64,000 bases of DNA from Phlegmacium glaucopus. Lineage: Eukaryota; Basidiomycota; Agaricomycetes; Agaricales; Cortinariaceae. Position numbers and translations under genes: made by a program. The stretch is taken from the NCBI GenBank assembly GCA_015039465.1, contig MU129999.1:62001-126000 (forward strand). The letters are read 5' to 3'. Below, piece after piece: positions 33,401 through 44,430 of the stretch. The notes under the pieces are model-generated. The model had not been told where the DNA came from. It ran no database searches and saw only the letters and a list, made by a program, of their open reading frames with translations. How positions within the stretch are numbered: the stretch's first letter is position 1; every line of letters starts with the position of its first letter.

Positions 33401-34909
33401 AAATGAGCTATTTTGGTTGGTTCGACACTCACGCAATTTGACTCCAGTCAAATGTAATAAGAGACATTCCCTACACATTGAACATGATGACTTTTATGGT
33501 ACTCAGAAATTTTAAATAAGGCTCACCATTCCATGAACATAACTGAGTTAAAGGCATGAAATTAAATCTTGGCATTTGCAGAGAAAAAGATACGCACCCA
33601 AACAGTGCCGCGATTGCTGCAAAACGCCTTGAGCACACGAATGTACGCTAAGACTACAAAGACTTACTTGTATCTTCGGGACGAATCCAAGTAACCCACG
33701 AGAAATAAGATAGGCCCTGGACTATAGCGATGTGAGAATGAGGAGAACTAGGATGAGAACTAGACTCTCACAGATATATCCTGGGAAGAAGTCTGAAGTA
33801 TCCGAGAAAACATTGAGTTAGGCAATAAGATGGGAAACAGACGCTTGTAACTCACACCAACAGAAGGACGCGATGAAGGCGTAAATGAAGAACCTCTCAC
33901 GGCTGATACCTCCGCGGTTTCCGATACCTGCATATTGCTGCGAATGCAAAGTGTTGAACAGAGCGCAGTTGACAAGATTGATAGGCCAAATCATAGACGG
34001 AGGTGTGACCAAGAAGCGTCGTGCGATCCCACCGATTGAAAACCCAATGAGCTGCGTTGACATAACAACAAACCATTGGTCTACATGACAATTATTCGAG
34101 GATGTTCAATGTGTGGAAAGATAGAAAGAACTGACAGCTAAAGTTGTAGATTTGGTCGTAGTACACTCTTTGGACCGCGATGATGTCAGTTGCGTATGCA
34201 GATCCAATACCGACGGTAGCCTGAGCACGTCAGTTTAAGGAAAGGGAGATATTATGCAGGACATACCATAATCTAGAAGATAACGAAATAATAGTGAGGC
34301 TGTGATAGCTTATCAATACTTGATGAGAAGCTTACGGTAATGAGGACATGTTCTTTGACAGTGAAGGGTCCGGGATTGAGTCGAACACCAAAGATAGTCC
34401 AATTTGGTATAAATGCAGCGGCAGCACGGCCAACTGGGAAGGTCATCAGCTGACCGGCGATACCAGTAATCGAAACAGATGGAAATCTGAAGAAGAAAAA
34501 TTGGTTCAGGCCAGGGAGAATGATGGCAAAGGCCAATCCGATGACCCAAGTTCGGAGAGTCGTCACAGGCATATCGAAATCATCAGTGTTGGCGACGGCG
34601 GATCGCACTTCCGGGTAAGGACTCTCATCGTCAAAGCCGACCAAGTGGTCTCTGTCGAGGTTGGGATCATCGAATTGAGCGCCAGTAATGTCCTAGATAT
34701 GGTGTCAGTTCAGTTGGTCATATATTTGATCATGATAGCAATGCGTACCGCAATGTATGAATCTGGAGGGCAGCAGGAAGAGATTAACAGTGAAAATAGC
34801 CTTCTCGTGATCACTCACCGTCAAACACTGGCACCTTCGCCTCGTCAGAGGACTTTTCAGGATCCAGGCTTGAAGGCCTAAGGCTATATTGAGGGACCTC
34901 TTCAGCCAT
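30455..34909 (-). CDS. Oligopeptide transporter (OPT family)
   Basis: A heavily split gene, from MAEEVPQYSLRPSS at 34909 to the stop at 30455. OPT proteins are proton-coupled plasma-membrane importers of small peptides with many membrane spans. Diagnostic blocks are NQFFFFRFPSVSITGIAGQL, LNPGPFTVKEHVLIT, ATVGIGSAYATDIIAVQRVY, STQLIGFSIGGIARRFLV, PPSMIWPINLVNCALFNTLH, KVAPRAMFWSQ, LDSGVAISILIVFF, and the family ending ATFGPSTW. First exons: 34909-34819, 34762-34749 (14 nt), 34692-34336, 34272-34267 (6 nt), then one starting at 34220. The tiny exons are supported because skipping them breaks the conserved text, whereas including them gives EHVLIT-IM-ATVGIG and DSYIADITGAQF. No inactivating mutation was seen, but I did not resolve every one of the many later exons. 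Confidence 0.88.
34267..34272 (-). other. 6-nt micro-exon of the OPT gene
   Basis: The minus strand reads TTCTAG, then ATTATG, then GTATGT. The exon encodes Ile-Met, joining EHVLIT to ATVGIGSAY as in OPT relatives. Its frame contribution is exact. Confidence 0.78.
34749..34762 (-). other. 14-nt micro-exon of the OPT gene
   Basis: The minus strand reads CTCCAG, then 14 bases, then GTACGC. It completes a split codon and encodes SYIA between the first exon and DITGAQFDDP. Both flanking introns are 56 nt. Confidence 0.72.
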
Positions 34910-35933
34910 CTGAAAGACTTGGGAAACGGACTCACCACTGAATGTCCAGACCTTATAATCAGCACATGGAGCAGGACTAGATAGGACATTCCACGATAAG
35001 TAAAAGTACACATGTGCTCATCTGATCAGGAAGTTAAAAACATGCGGAACAAGTTGATGACAAATTCACAAGTGGGCATGGATAATGGGCCAAGCCGGAC
35101 CTGATGTCGGCCTTTTTTTAGGTTTTTGGGCCTCGAGGGGCTGCACAAATGGACTCAGGTGTGTACTATGAAATTTTTCGTAAAATTTCTCGTGATCCAA
35201 TAAAGTAAATATCGTCGGCAGTTTTTCATCTAAAAATATTTATCATTGAACGAAACGGTTGCCAAGAGTAGGCGGACGGGAATTAGGGATACCGTGGTTC
35301 GTTACGACTGCGTGAAATAAAATTTACGGTCCAACATATATAACTGGACCACCGAACAAATAACTCCTTGGTCAAGTTGCTTTTTTTTAATGTCTACCAT
35401 TAGAACTCAATATATGCCCAGCCAAAGAACTTTATGCAACACGCTGTGCAGCACACCATAAGATTCAGAAGCCATGTGGATATGCTGACCAGCTAATTTT
35501 AGAAAATAAGATCCTATATAACAACTAATTTCGACGCTAGGCCGAGTACGGATCGCAGGGAGAAATGTGGCAAATGGGGACTAGGTGGTAGATAGCAAAG
35601 TACTAGATAACCTGGAATAACGTAGCAATTATCATGATCAGGTACAAGGCCATAAGCTTGAGAAAAGAATACCCCTATTATGGCGGCTACGGGATTAGGC
35701 GGCAAATATATGGGAGTGTATGGGAGCCTTGGGAGGCCAAAACTCCTGGGTCCTCTGTCGTCCAGACATCATGACTGATATGGACGTGGAGTATCATTAA
35801 CATATCATTTCTGACACACGCCTGAACATGAGCAAAAGATGGGAATTTACAACTCGAAGAATTCACGGCGGCTTCGGCTGTTTGAGTGTGCCGAATCATC
35901 GAATCTGTTCAAGCTAGCTAAAGGTTTTGCACC
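34910..35933. other. Divergent intergenic region, OPT / GT25
   Basis: About 1 kb between two divergently transcribed genes, so it should hold both promoters. No coding sequence, repeat or RNA gene is recognised. Confidence 0.5.
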
Positions 35934-37251
35934 ATGTCGACTCCTAGAGGGCCGTATCGTGATCAGTCTGCAGTAAGTTGTGGTCGTCCATGTGTGACCT
36001 TTCCATTTTGCCATGTGACACATGCTTCTTGTGCCTTCGTCCACGTTAAAATGATGGCCATGCTTCTGGAAGCTCTTAAAAGTCAAAGAAGAAGATATGC
36101 ACATCGTAAAAAAATTATGTTACTATTGGCGAGTCTAGCAGCTGTCATAGTTGTCTTGCTCATACGTCTATGCCAAACTTTCAATTCCTACAATTCATCT
36201 TCTTCAATGTCTCTGGGAGTGGCAGACAATATATTTGTGATATCTCTCCGGAATCGCCATCGCCGGCGTGGGGATATGGAAAAGCTGCGCATGAGCCTCG
36301 GACTGCATTGGACTTATGTTGATGCGCTGGATGCCGACGCTCCACTGGTTTCCCAAATCATGGACTGGGTTAAGGCCCTCCGTACAGGACCACCACACAT
36401 CCTGAACACCACCCGTACCGCTTCGGGATTGCTTCCTGACAACATTAATTTTGCCTGGCCAGGAGACACCGACACGCTTACAAACTCTAGAGACAAACTT
36501 GACATATGGAGCACTGGCGTCTGGCCACCTCCAACGGAAGTTATGAAGCCTGCGCCCTATCTTCCTATTACCTGTGCTACCAAAAATTATAGCCTCACGG
36601 AATACAATACCGAGCTGAAGGAATATCTTATTCTCACGTATCCGCGGATTGCCTGCTGGCATTCTCATCTCTCTGTCATCCACGGTATTGTCAATAACAC
36701 TCCTGCCGGTAGTTCCCGAGTTGCTATCATTCTAGAGGATGATGTGGACATGGAGAAAAATATTAGCGAGCAAATGTCTTATCTATGGCCCTCCTTACCT
36801 GTGGACTGGGATATCGTATTTCTAGGTGAATTTCTTGGGTTAAAGCACCCTCTCATTTCAAATTCAATACTCTTGCTATCTAGGCCATTGTTGGTCAGAC
36901 GAGGCGGGCACTCCGTTAGGTCACACGATCAATAAATCTTCAATCCATTCTCGGCTGTACTCCGCCCGAAAACCGAAGTGCACCCATGCATATGCTCTTT
37001 CGAGGACTGGTGCTCGGCGGTTACTACTCCATCTGCGCTACCCTCCGTTCGCGTATTCACGTGCTATTGATCAAGCAATATCTTGGCTGGTGGAAAGTGG
37101 CCGATTGAAAGGTTTCTCCGTTGTCCCTAGTCTTGTTATTCAAAGGAAAGTAACCGGAAGCGACGTTATGCCAACGAAAGGGATGGGTAGCCAATGGAAA
37201 GACAGTTTGACGAATGGTTTCTTTCAAGACTCTACGCTTCAACTCGTATAG
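35934..37251 (+). CDS. Glycosyltransferase family 25-like type II membrane protein
   Basis: Two exons, 35934-36825 and 36884-37251 (58-nt intron), about 419 aa. A single hydrophobic segment after a basic stretch (KKIMLLLASLAAVIVVLLI, about residues 61-79) predicts a Golgi-type signal anchor. The luminal domain begins NIFVISLRNRHRRRGDMEKL, typical of the GT25 (LPS glycosyltransferase) fold. It continues with WTYVDALDAD, a family-like cysteine/His segment ACWHSHLSVIHGIV, the acidic motif ILEDDVDM near residue 268 that would bind the metal-sugar nucleotide, and after the intron HAYALSRTGARRLL and AIDQAISWLV. The substrate is unknown. A GTAAGT at about 35972 near the N-terminus could mark an extra intron, so the first 40 residues are uncertain. 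Confidence 0.82.
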
Positions 37252-37806
37252 GGAGGGGGGATGTTTGGGCTATTTCCTATCCAAGTATTTTACCGCATCA
37301 GCACCTCCTCCATTTTTCCCTCCATAATCTTCTGAGATATCAACTCTACACTGCACCTCAGGCACCTTTGAATAAATAGAATAGAATATGTAGGATGATA
37401 GGGTCACGGGTGGATATTTAACCGGAGGAAATTCTGAAAATAACATTGCAGCGTGGCGCAAAAAAAAACCATGCTGTTCTTGCCTCTCACGATGAATCAA
37501 CGACGATGAATTTCATGAGTTCATGTCACTATTCAGATGTTCGGGTGCATTTGGGCAGAAAAGCCATCGCAGAGCCTGAGACCTTTTCTGCCTTATCGCT
37601 CCATGCTCTCGAGCGCAGTCCGTCAATGACTAATATGTAGAATAAATTTATGTAAAAAAAGAACCCCGAGTACCTTCACCATGGTATTCAGGGCAATGTG
37701 AAGAAAGCCATAGCATGCTGCCAGTGCAAATGATTATTTTGGTACACTGCAAGATTATCAAATACATTTTATCTAAACCACCCGGAACGGATTCAGCGCA
37801 AACACT
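37252..37806. other. Convergent 3' flanks of GT25 and CAND1
   Basis: No gene is recognised. The short open frames are not coding-like. The genes on the two sides converge here. Confidence 0.5.
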
Positions 37807-40800
37807 TTATTGCCCAGTAAGTTCTTTGAACTCATTATACCAGGTCACGTTCCTCTTCACTTCATCCACGAGCATATCAAATTTAAGGCTGACCCCTGCG
37901 CTGATTTTACTCAATGCCGCAACAGCTCGCAGTGCGCTTCTTTGCAATTCAGAAGCCCTTTCCAGGTCTTGCTTGACGGTGTCTTTGGTGACAGTGGTTC
38001 CTTTCATGGTCTTCGCTAATAGAGGTGTTACTTCATCCAAGCGTTGGGCAATGGCGGCAGGTGCAACTTGAGAGAGACGGAAAAGCATCATGTGTGAAAT
38101 AACTTTGATCTCGTCAGAGTCATCTGAAAGTCCTGGGATGAGACGCTCAAGGAACTCGTGCAAGTTAAGCTTTGCCAAACACGTGTCAAGCTAGAAAATA
38201 AAGAATAAATATGACGTCTTGAGGGGTTATATATACAAAGAAGACTTACTAGAGTGTACATGGTCTCATATGCAATCTTCCTAGTTTCCAATCCATCATC
38301 GACTTTATACGTCCAGGGACCCATCTGAACGGTTCTGATCAACAAGGGATTGATGAATGTCTCCTTGTATAAGTTAGGCAACAGAGCAACCAGATGATCT
38401 CGGACAAGATGAGGTTTGGTACGTGCAGCGGAGTTGAGGGAGAAAAGGGCAAGTCTCCGAACAGTCTGGCAAGAGAAGATTAGCAAAGCTCATTGCTTGG
38501 ACGACAGGAACCTACAAGATTTTCATCAACCATGAGCGACAAGAAGTCGACAAGGAGAGGAGAGAGAAGTTCGTCGTATGATTGCGAAACGTCGGCGAAT
38601 GTATACCGGATAGCAGAGACAACAGTGGCCCGAGTGTCTGCGTTTGGGTCGCGGATGCGAGCCTAACGAAAGAATATTAGTTATGTAGATTTGAGGTACC
38701 ATGAAGGGTCTTTACATGAAGTTGTGGCAAATATCTTGAAGGAGCAATGGTCGCTAACTTTCCTAGGCAGGCAGCAGCAACATTTCTTGTTGTCTCCTCG
38801 GCATTCTGCGAGTTTTCGAACAGAGGGCCCCATAGCAGATCTGCAACACCTTCTAATTGGCCTTGTGAACAATGTGTGACTGCCTAGTAAACGATAAATA
38901 TTTGTGTGTTAAGAAAATGATTTGATCCACGTACTTCTTTGGCAGCGTGCAACGCCAATAGACGCCTCTTGGGATCACTCTCTACCATTTTAACAATTGC
39001 AGGTAAAAATTGTTGCAAGTTGCCGATGGCAATGTTACCTATTGGGCAGTGAGCAATCGAAAAGATTGTCAAAAATAAATAAATTAGTCACCTGCTGCAA
39101 ATGCAGCGGCAGCGCGAGTTTCTTCCTGTTCAGATACAAAATGATCAATGACGAAGGTGAAGATGTCTCTTTGTGGCTCCATATCGCTATAACATTCCGT
39201 AAATGAAAAGGTTTGGTCAAACGTGGAAGAAAGAACAAACATGAAACGACCCAGTTCGCCGACAATCAAAAGACTGAGAATAACCAGGGATGGTTTGGCT
39301 TTTGTGTTTGGCTGCAGAAAAAGATAAGGCTTTATTCTACCCAAAGGAAGAAGCATGGGATACGAACTCTGAGATACTTGGAATATTCAGCAATTGTTCC
39401 AGCAGCAACGCTGTGTTGGGCTTTGACAACTTGAGCAATACATTTCGCCACGTTCGATGGACTGGATTCAGCTTTTGGAGCTTTCTCAGCGGAGATAACC
39501 AAGTTCGGTACAACATGAGTCGCGATCTGGTTGTCGGCCTGTACCAAGGCCGCGAAAAATCTAAACAGAGACTCTAACGCGACTCCAGAGACCAAAGGCG
39601 AATGAGCGACAGTATATATCTCGTTCAAAAGATCATGTTCCACCTCCGGGAATGTGACTGACGGAGATAACTCCAGGAGAAGCGCCAGGATCGTCAGAGC
39701 TTGAGATAGAAGCGATATATCGGAGATAGATATATATGTTTTAACTTGAGGAACAAGCGAAGAAGGTAAATCCAAGGGAATCGCCGATGTGTAGCTATTT
39801 TTATTAACATCAGTCGCAGATTACATAGAATCGTAAGTTGACAAACCTCTTTAAGAGAACATCTAATGCTCCAAAGATTTCAACCTTCCCAAGTCTTCCG
39901 CTTTTTTTGAGTAAACCCATAACCCATGCGATACATCCGTTAACCCAGTCATCCCCGACAACGACTTCGCGAGCAACTTTTGTGATGGTTCTCACAGCGT
40001 TGTCTGTCTTTCCTGAAGTCCTGCAGATGTACTCCCATTCCTTTTTATCCAGGGGTCTGACAACATCGCCCGCACAGATCCACAGGTCGGCAACACAATC
40101 TTCTGCGCATGCTCGAACTTCAGCATCAGTATCATGGCTGCTCAACCTGTTGATGGCTTGATCATAAAGAGCAACTGTCCAGCCGTCTGCTTTGACTGGC
40201 TTCAAAGAATTCAACAGGGCTGAGAATACACGGAAGGATTCGGATGCTATTCTTGGATGTCTTTCTGCAAGAGATTTGAGCAGAACAGGTGTCAGAATGG
40301 GAAGGGAGCTCGAAAAGGTCGATGGTGCGTGTGTGGAAAATAAAAGAGCAAGGAAGGAAAGGCAAGTGAGGTGCAAAGTGGATGTTGAAGTCGATGGAGC
40401 TTCCAGCAAGATAGATTTAGAGGTGGAAGTAATTAATGAAACTTGCGTTGCCAAAGATCCCGGAAGCACAGTTAGTAAAGCGTGCAAAAGGCCAAAGCCA
40501 GCCTGAAGGACGGCTGGAGGGGTCTTCGAAGATTTGAGTTGACTCAACAAAGCTTTCGATAGAACCGGAACTTGTGATTTGAGGAGAGTATAAGGATTTT
40601 CCTCTGTATCCATTGGGGCCTCGCTGTCGCGTTTCCTTTTGCCACGTGGAGAAGAATCGTCTTTGTTGTCAGGGATTCCGCCATAGAGTACTGTCTGCTT
40701 GAGGAGAACTATGTAGGCAGCCCATATCTCCAATCGCACTGTTTCTTCACGATCACCAAAGCGAGAAATAAGGACGGGCGACACATCTCTATAGGTTCGG

Positions 40801-42336
40801 GTCAATCGATCGGGACGTGTCCCAATGACGCCTGCCAGTAACTTAGTTGCTGAACGGCGGATTTTGTACGAAGTGTCCTCGTCATCAGAATATCTAGTAA
40901 AGAAAGTTAGTTGTCGAGCAAAGCACAAACAATAAACTTACTCATCCACATCTTGGTCATCGTCGCCATCGTCTGGATCTGCCATTTCTTCGTCCTCATC
41001 ATCATTGTCTCCGGCATAATTCTAAATTTCTCCATTTCGTGAGCAGGCCTCTGAATAAATATTGCTTGAACGTACTGGATCATATTTGATGTATTTATTC
41101 CCAGCCCCGATAATCGAAGGTAGATAGGTATCTATTTCTGTTGGACATCTCAAAACAAGTGCTTCAAGGGCCTACAAAGTAAATTAGAAACGTGAAGCCG
41201 AGAATTACGCCCACGTACTTGAAGCGCTCCTTCCCGCAATTCCTCGTCATCCTTTTCAACAGCGTGTAATATCCCAGGAACAATGTTATTAAGGGCCGGT
41301 GCAAGTTGGGCAGGAGAGTGTCGTGCTACTGCAGCCACTAGCTGAACGGTTGTCCTTTGTTTGTCAACATTAGCTGATTGGATAAGATTAGGGATGACGC
41401 TTGTCTTGAGCAAATCGTTAAACAAGGATGGTTGAGAGATGGGAATGAATTGAGAGAGCGTAACGATGGCACGTTTTCTGACAACAGGGCGTGGATGAGA
41501 AAGAAGCGGGGCCAGAACCCTGAGTGGCGGAGTAGAAAAGTTTGTGGCCGAGATGTGATTTGGAAATCTGCTGATTAGGATTGAAAGAATAGACAGTGTT
41601 TCAATGAGCGCTTCTGGAGGTGTGGCAGGCTGTCCATTGCATGAGACAATTCATGAAATAAGGGCCATATCTACTTACACTTTCTATCTGTCCCAGAAGT
41701 TTAGGAGTCAATTTCGCACATGCAGATGCAGCGATCTTTCCATCAGGTGGCAACTCTGCCGTAATTGTCTTCAACGCTAGATTGAACGTGTTCAGCGCGT
41801 TTCAATCCGTTGAAATCGTTGTAAAAAACAAAACGAACCAAGTCCTGAGATGTCTCTCAATTCTTCATCTTGTCCTCCAGAGAATTCGATCAACTTGTCT
41901 ACTACCAATTCCATCTGAGTTTGTCGTAGAATTTTGATCAGTTGACCTAGACTATAGGAAGGTCAATTACGACGAATAAACCACAAGACGGGATTACACG
42001 AACCACTTGACGGCTTGGTTCTTGACTTCAGAGATCTTATCCTCCACCAATGACAGGACCATGTTTAATACTTTGTTCTCCACAGGTTCATCGCCTTGAA
42101 AGGAAGCGGCATCTTGCTTGATCTCTGTCATCAGATCATTCAGACCCATAAACCTATCAGTCAATGTAAGTCAATGTGAACATCAAAGGCGATTCATCTC
42201 TTATATTGACCGGAAATCCTGGTCTGGCGACTGCATCTGAAATCATAGAAACGGAATTCAACTGATAATAAAGAAATGATAGCCAATTTGACTTTACTTT
42301 TTCAACAAGATTGTTCATCAGGTATCCCTTGGTCAT
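37807..42336 (-). CDS. CAND1: Cullin-associated NEDD8-dissociated protein (CAND1 / TIP120)
   Basis: A multi-exon HEAT-repeat protein from MTKGYLMNNLVEK at 42336 to the stop at 37807, near full length for the family (about 1200 aa). CAND1 wraps around unneddylated cullins and exchanges F-box/Skp1 and other substrate receptors on cullin-RING ligases. Diagnostic blocks are SPDQDFRFMGLNDLMTE near the start, FNDLLKTSVIPNLIQ, an acidic loop around 40925-41015 (DEDEEMADPDDGDDDQDVDE), YKIRRSATKLLAGVI, RLALFSLNSAARTKPHLVRD, GPWTYKVDDGLETRKIAYE, MYTLLDTCLAKLNLHEFLER and the terminal DMLVDEVKRNVTWYNEFKEL. Exons are separated by short introns and read on in frame wherever checked. The start lies only about 45 bases from the left edge of the F-box duplication unit. 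Confidence 0.9.
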
Positions 42337-42687
42337 CTTGAGTGACGATCTCTATTGATTGTAGACAGAAAATGGGTGTATCGTTATCGAGACAAAGGCT
42401 TCGATTCGCAATGAGGAAGTTATGATGATCACGTGATGTGAATTATTATATAATAATAACAGCAAATTAGCCTCAGTTCCGTCTTGACTCTCGTCGTAAG
42501 TAATGGCTGTTAAGATTATTTGATGAAAGCGGGCCATCGTGCCACAAGGTGGCCGGCCCATTGTGCTAAATGGTATAAATACCGTACTATTATTTAGATG
42601 CTATAACAAGTGGCCGAGGTGAGCGACTCTATCTTAACTCACTGTACCTAGATTATTAAACTGCTATCTAGGTTCTAAATTCCAATA
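42337..42687. promoter_or_regulatory. Divergent promoter region, CAND1 / F-box copy 1
   Basis: A 351-bp shared upstream region. The part from 42382 on is repeated before F-box copy 2 (from 44431), including a GATGATCACGTGA block and CAGTTCCGTCTTGACTCTC. It contains a TATAAATA at about 42575, about 115 bases before the F-box ATG, that is absent from the shorter copy 2 leader. Confidence 0.5.
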
Positions 42688-43990
42688 ATGGCACCCCGTA
42701 AACGCTCTGTTAAACGATCAGGCGCTCAAGCTGTTAACGTTAACGTTAACACCCGGCGGTTTGCCGCGTTGGCTGATGAGATCTACCTGGAAATCATCTC
42801 TTATATACCATCTGTGCCCATTCCAACACCAACCAATGTCAGTTCAGCTTTACATGCAGAGATTCGTCGCTCTAGGCACGAGACACTCCTGTCTCTGTCC
42901 TTAACTTGTCGCTCTCTTCGTAGAGTTTTCTGGCGCTACCTCTGGCAACGTATCGAAGTCCGTCAGGGAATGAAAGTCGGGGGTACAAATGATACTTTGG
43001 AAGCCCCTGGCACCTGGGGCAACCAATCTATCGAAAATTACGCAATCGAACTCGTCCGTCAATTGGAAATTGTTACTGTTCGTAATCCACATCTGGCACA
43101 ATACGTCAAGTGAGTTTATTTTTAACCATTCATACTGAATGTTATTTACTTGTGAATAGCTATCTCGACGTCTTTATTGGGGAATATTCATTTAAACCCG
43201 TTCTTGCTGAACTGGCGCGTTGTTTGAGTCTTTTCCCAAATCTGCGTACAATCCAGGTCGATGTCACTTTTGGTTCGGGATCACAGTCGGCGAACAAACC
43301 ATCCTTCAGAGATATTTTTGAACAAACGTTCAAGAATTATTCATACCCCCAGATTCGCAATGTTTTCGTGATGTATGTAAGCAAGCCCCTGATTGCCTCC
43401 TGTCCAGAGGCAACGCGTGTTGGCTTTATATCATTAATGCCGTTCGAGCCTTGCGATTTACTGCGCAGTCTGATTGGCACCTGTCCACGCTTGGAAGTAC
43501 TCGACGAATGCGACGACTTTATTTGGAAAGACAGCAACATGTTCAAAGGTACGATTCCTCCAATTGCTTTATAATTTATCATCTCACAATCTCAAGTCGT
43601 CGAGAGCTTTCCAAACCTCCGCCGTATTGCTTTGTCTCCTAATATGGTGGTATTCCCCTCTAGCGTATGGCCCTTCCTTGTCTGCGATAAATCTTCTGAT
43701 CTTGTGTCCCGTAGATGAATGCTCTTGCCGAGCTGAATCATCTCCAAACCATCACATTAATATGGAGGCAGTTAACATTAATTTGCGTGCCACACTTTTG
43801 GTCTTTACCAGCCGATGAACAACCTGAAGAGGTAGCCAAGCTGAAGCAGGCTTGGATAGAGGCTGCAAAACAAATTCTGGTTCAAGTCCAGCATCGGGAT
43901 ACACGAGAGAAATTTGTGGTCACAAAAGATTTGGGTGTTGTCGGTAAAGATAGCACTGAAACCATTGTATTGAGGCCATATTCTTTGTAG
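42688..43990 (+). CDS. F-box-like protein, array copy 1
   Basis: Four exons: 42688-43109, 43160-43548, 43597-43664 and 43715-43990, together 1155 nt (384 aa) in one frame. After a short basic N-terminus the F-box-like region spans about residues 25-92. Helix 1 is LADEIYLEIISYI, followed by a proline-rich insert unusual for an F-box (VPIPTPTNVSS), then RHETLLSLSLTCRSLRRVF and WRYLWQRIEV. Exon 2 starts NYLDVFIGEYSF and carries a LARCLSLFPNLRTIQVDV leucine-rich stretch and SYPQIRNVFVMYV. Exon 3 is the VESFPNLRRIALSP strand and exon 4 a basic helical tail. F-box proteins recruit substrates to SCF ubiquitin ligases through Skp1; no substrate domain is recognised. It heads the array. Confidence 0.8.
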
Positions 43991-44252
43991 TGCTTAGATT
44001 TTGGAAGGAGAATTTGGATGCCAGCAAGGATAACCTTTCTTGACGTTGCGGTAAACAGCGATATGTTTCTGAGTGGCTGCACGACAAAAACATTGACTCT
44101 CAATAAAATAAAATATCACGGAGACCAAAATTAAACGCTCATGTGTCCCACGTAAGACAGAACTTTGGTAGTATAGCACACCAGATTCAAAAATTGAATC
44201 AACTCCACACCATTATTGATGAGCTTCGCCTCGAACCCCGCACCCCATAACC
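43991..44252. other. 3' flank of F-box copy 1
   Basis: Matches the 3' flank of F-box copy 2 (45884-46167). It is part of the duplication unit and non-coding. Confidence 0.5.
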
Positions 44253-44412
44253 ATGCCGCTCAGAGATGGAGAATTATGCGAAGGATGCCGCAAATATATC
44301 CACCCCGCAAACGGTGGCTTCTAAATGATCATCGCATCAGTATGTAATTGATGCCTCCCTCCTGGAAATATTCTGCTAACTTTCAGGGGGGTGCAAGCTA
44401 ACTCGCCATTGC
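44253..44412 (+). pseudogene. Truncated 5' fragment of the MYND gene
   Basis: Copy of exon 1 of the MYND gene at 46168: it opens MPLRDGELCEGCRKYIHPA. An extra C in the CACCCC run shifts the frame and gives a stop (TAA) six codons later. Homology stops right at the end of exon 1, where the next duplication unit begins. It is a by-product of the tandem duplication and is not expected to be functional. Confidence 0.82.
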
Positions 44413-44430
44413 CCCTTGGTATATCGATAT

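Larger units (their letters stand above)
42382..44412 (+). repeat. Tandem duplication unit 1 (leader + F-box + MYND fragment)
   Basis: Starts at CGTTATCGAGACAAAGGCTT and ends in a copy of the first MYND exon. Unit 2 follows from 44431 to about 46329 in the same order. The left breakpoint is in the leader between CAND1 and F-box copy 1; the right one is at the end of MYND exon 1. Confidence 0.78.
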
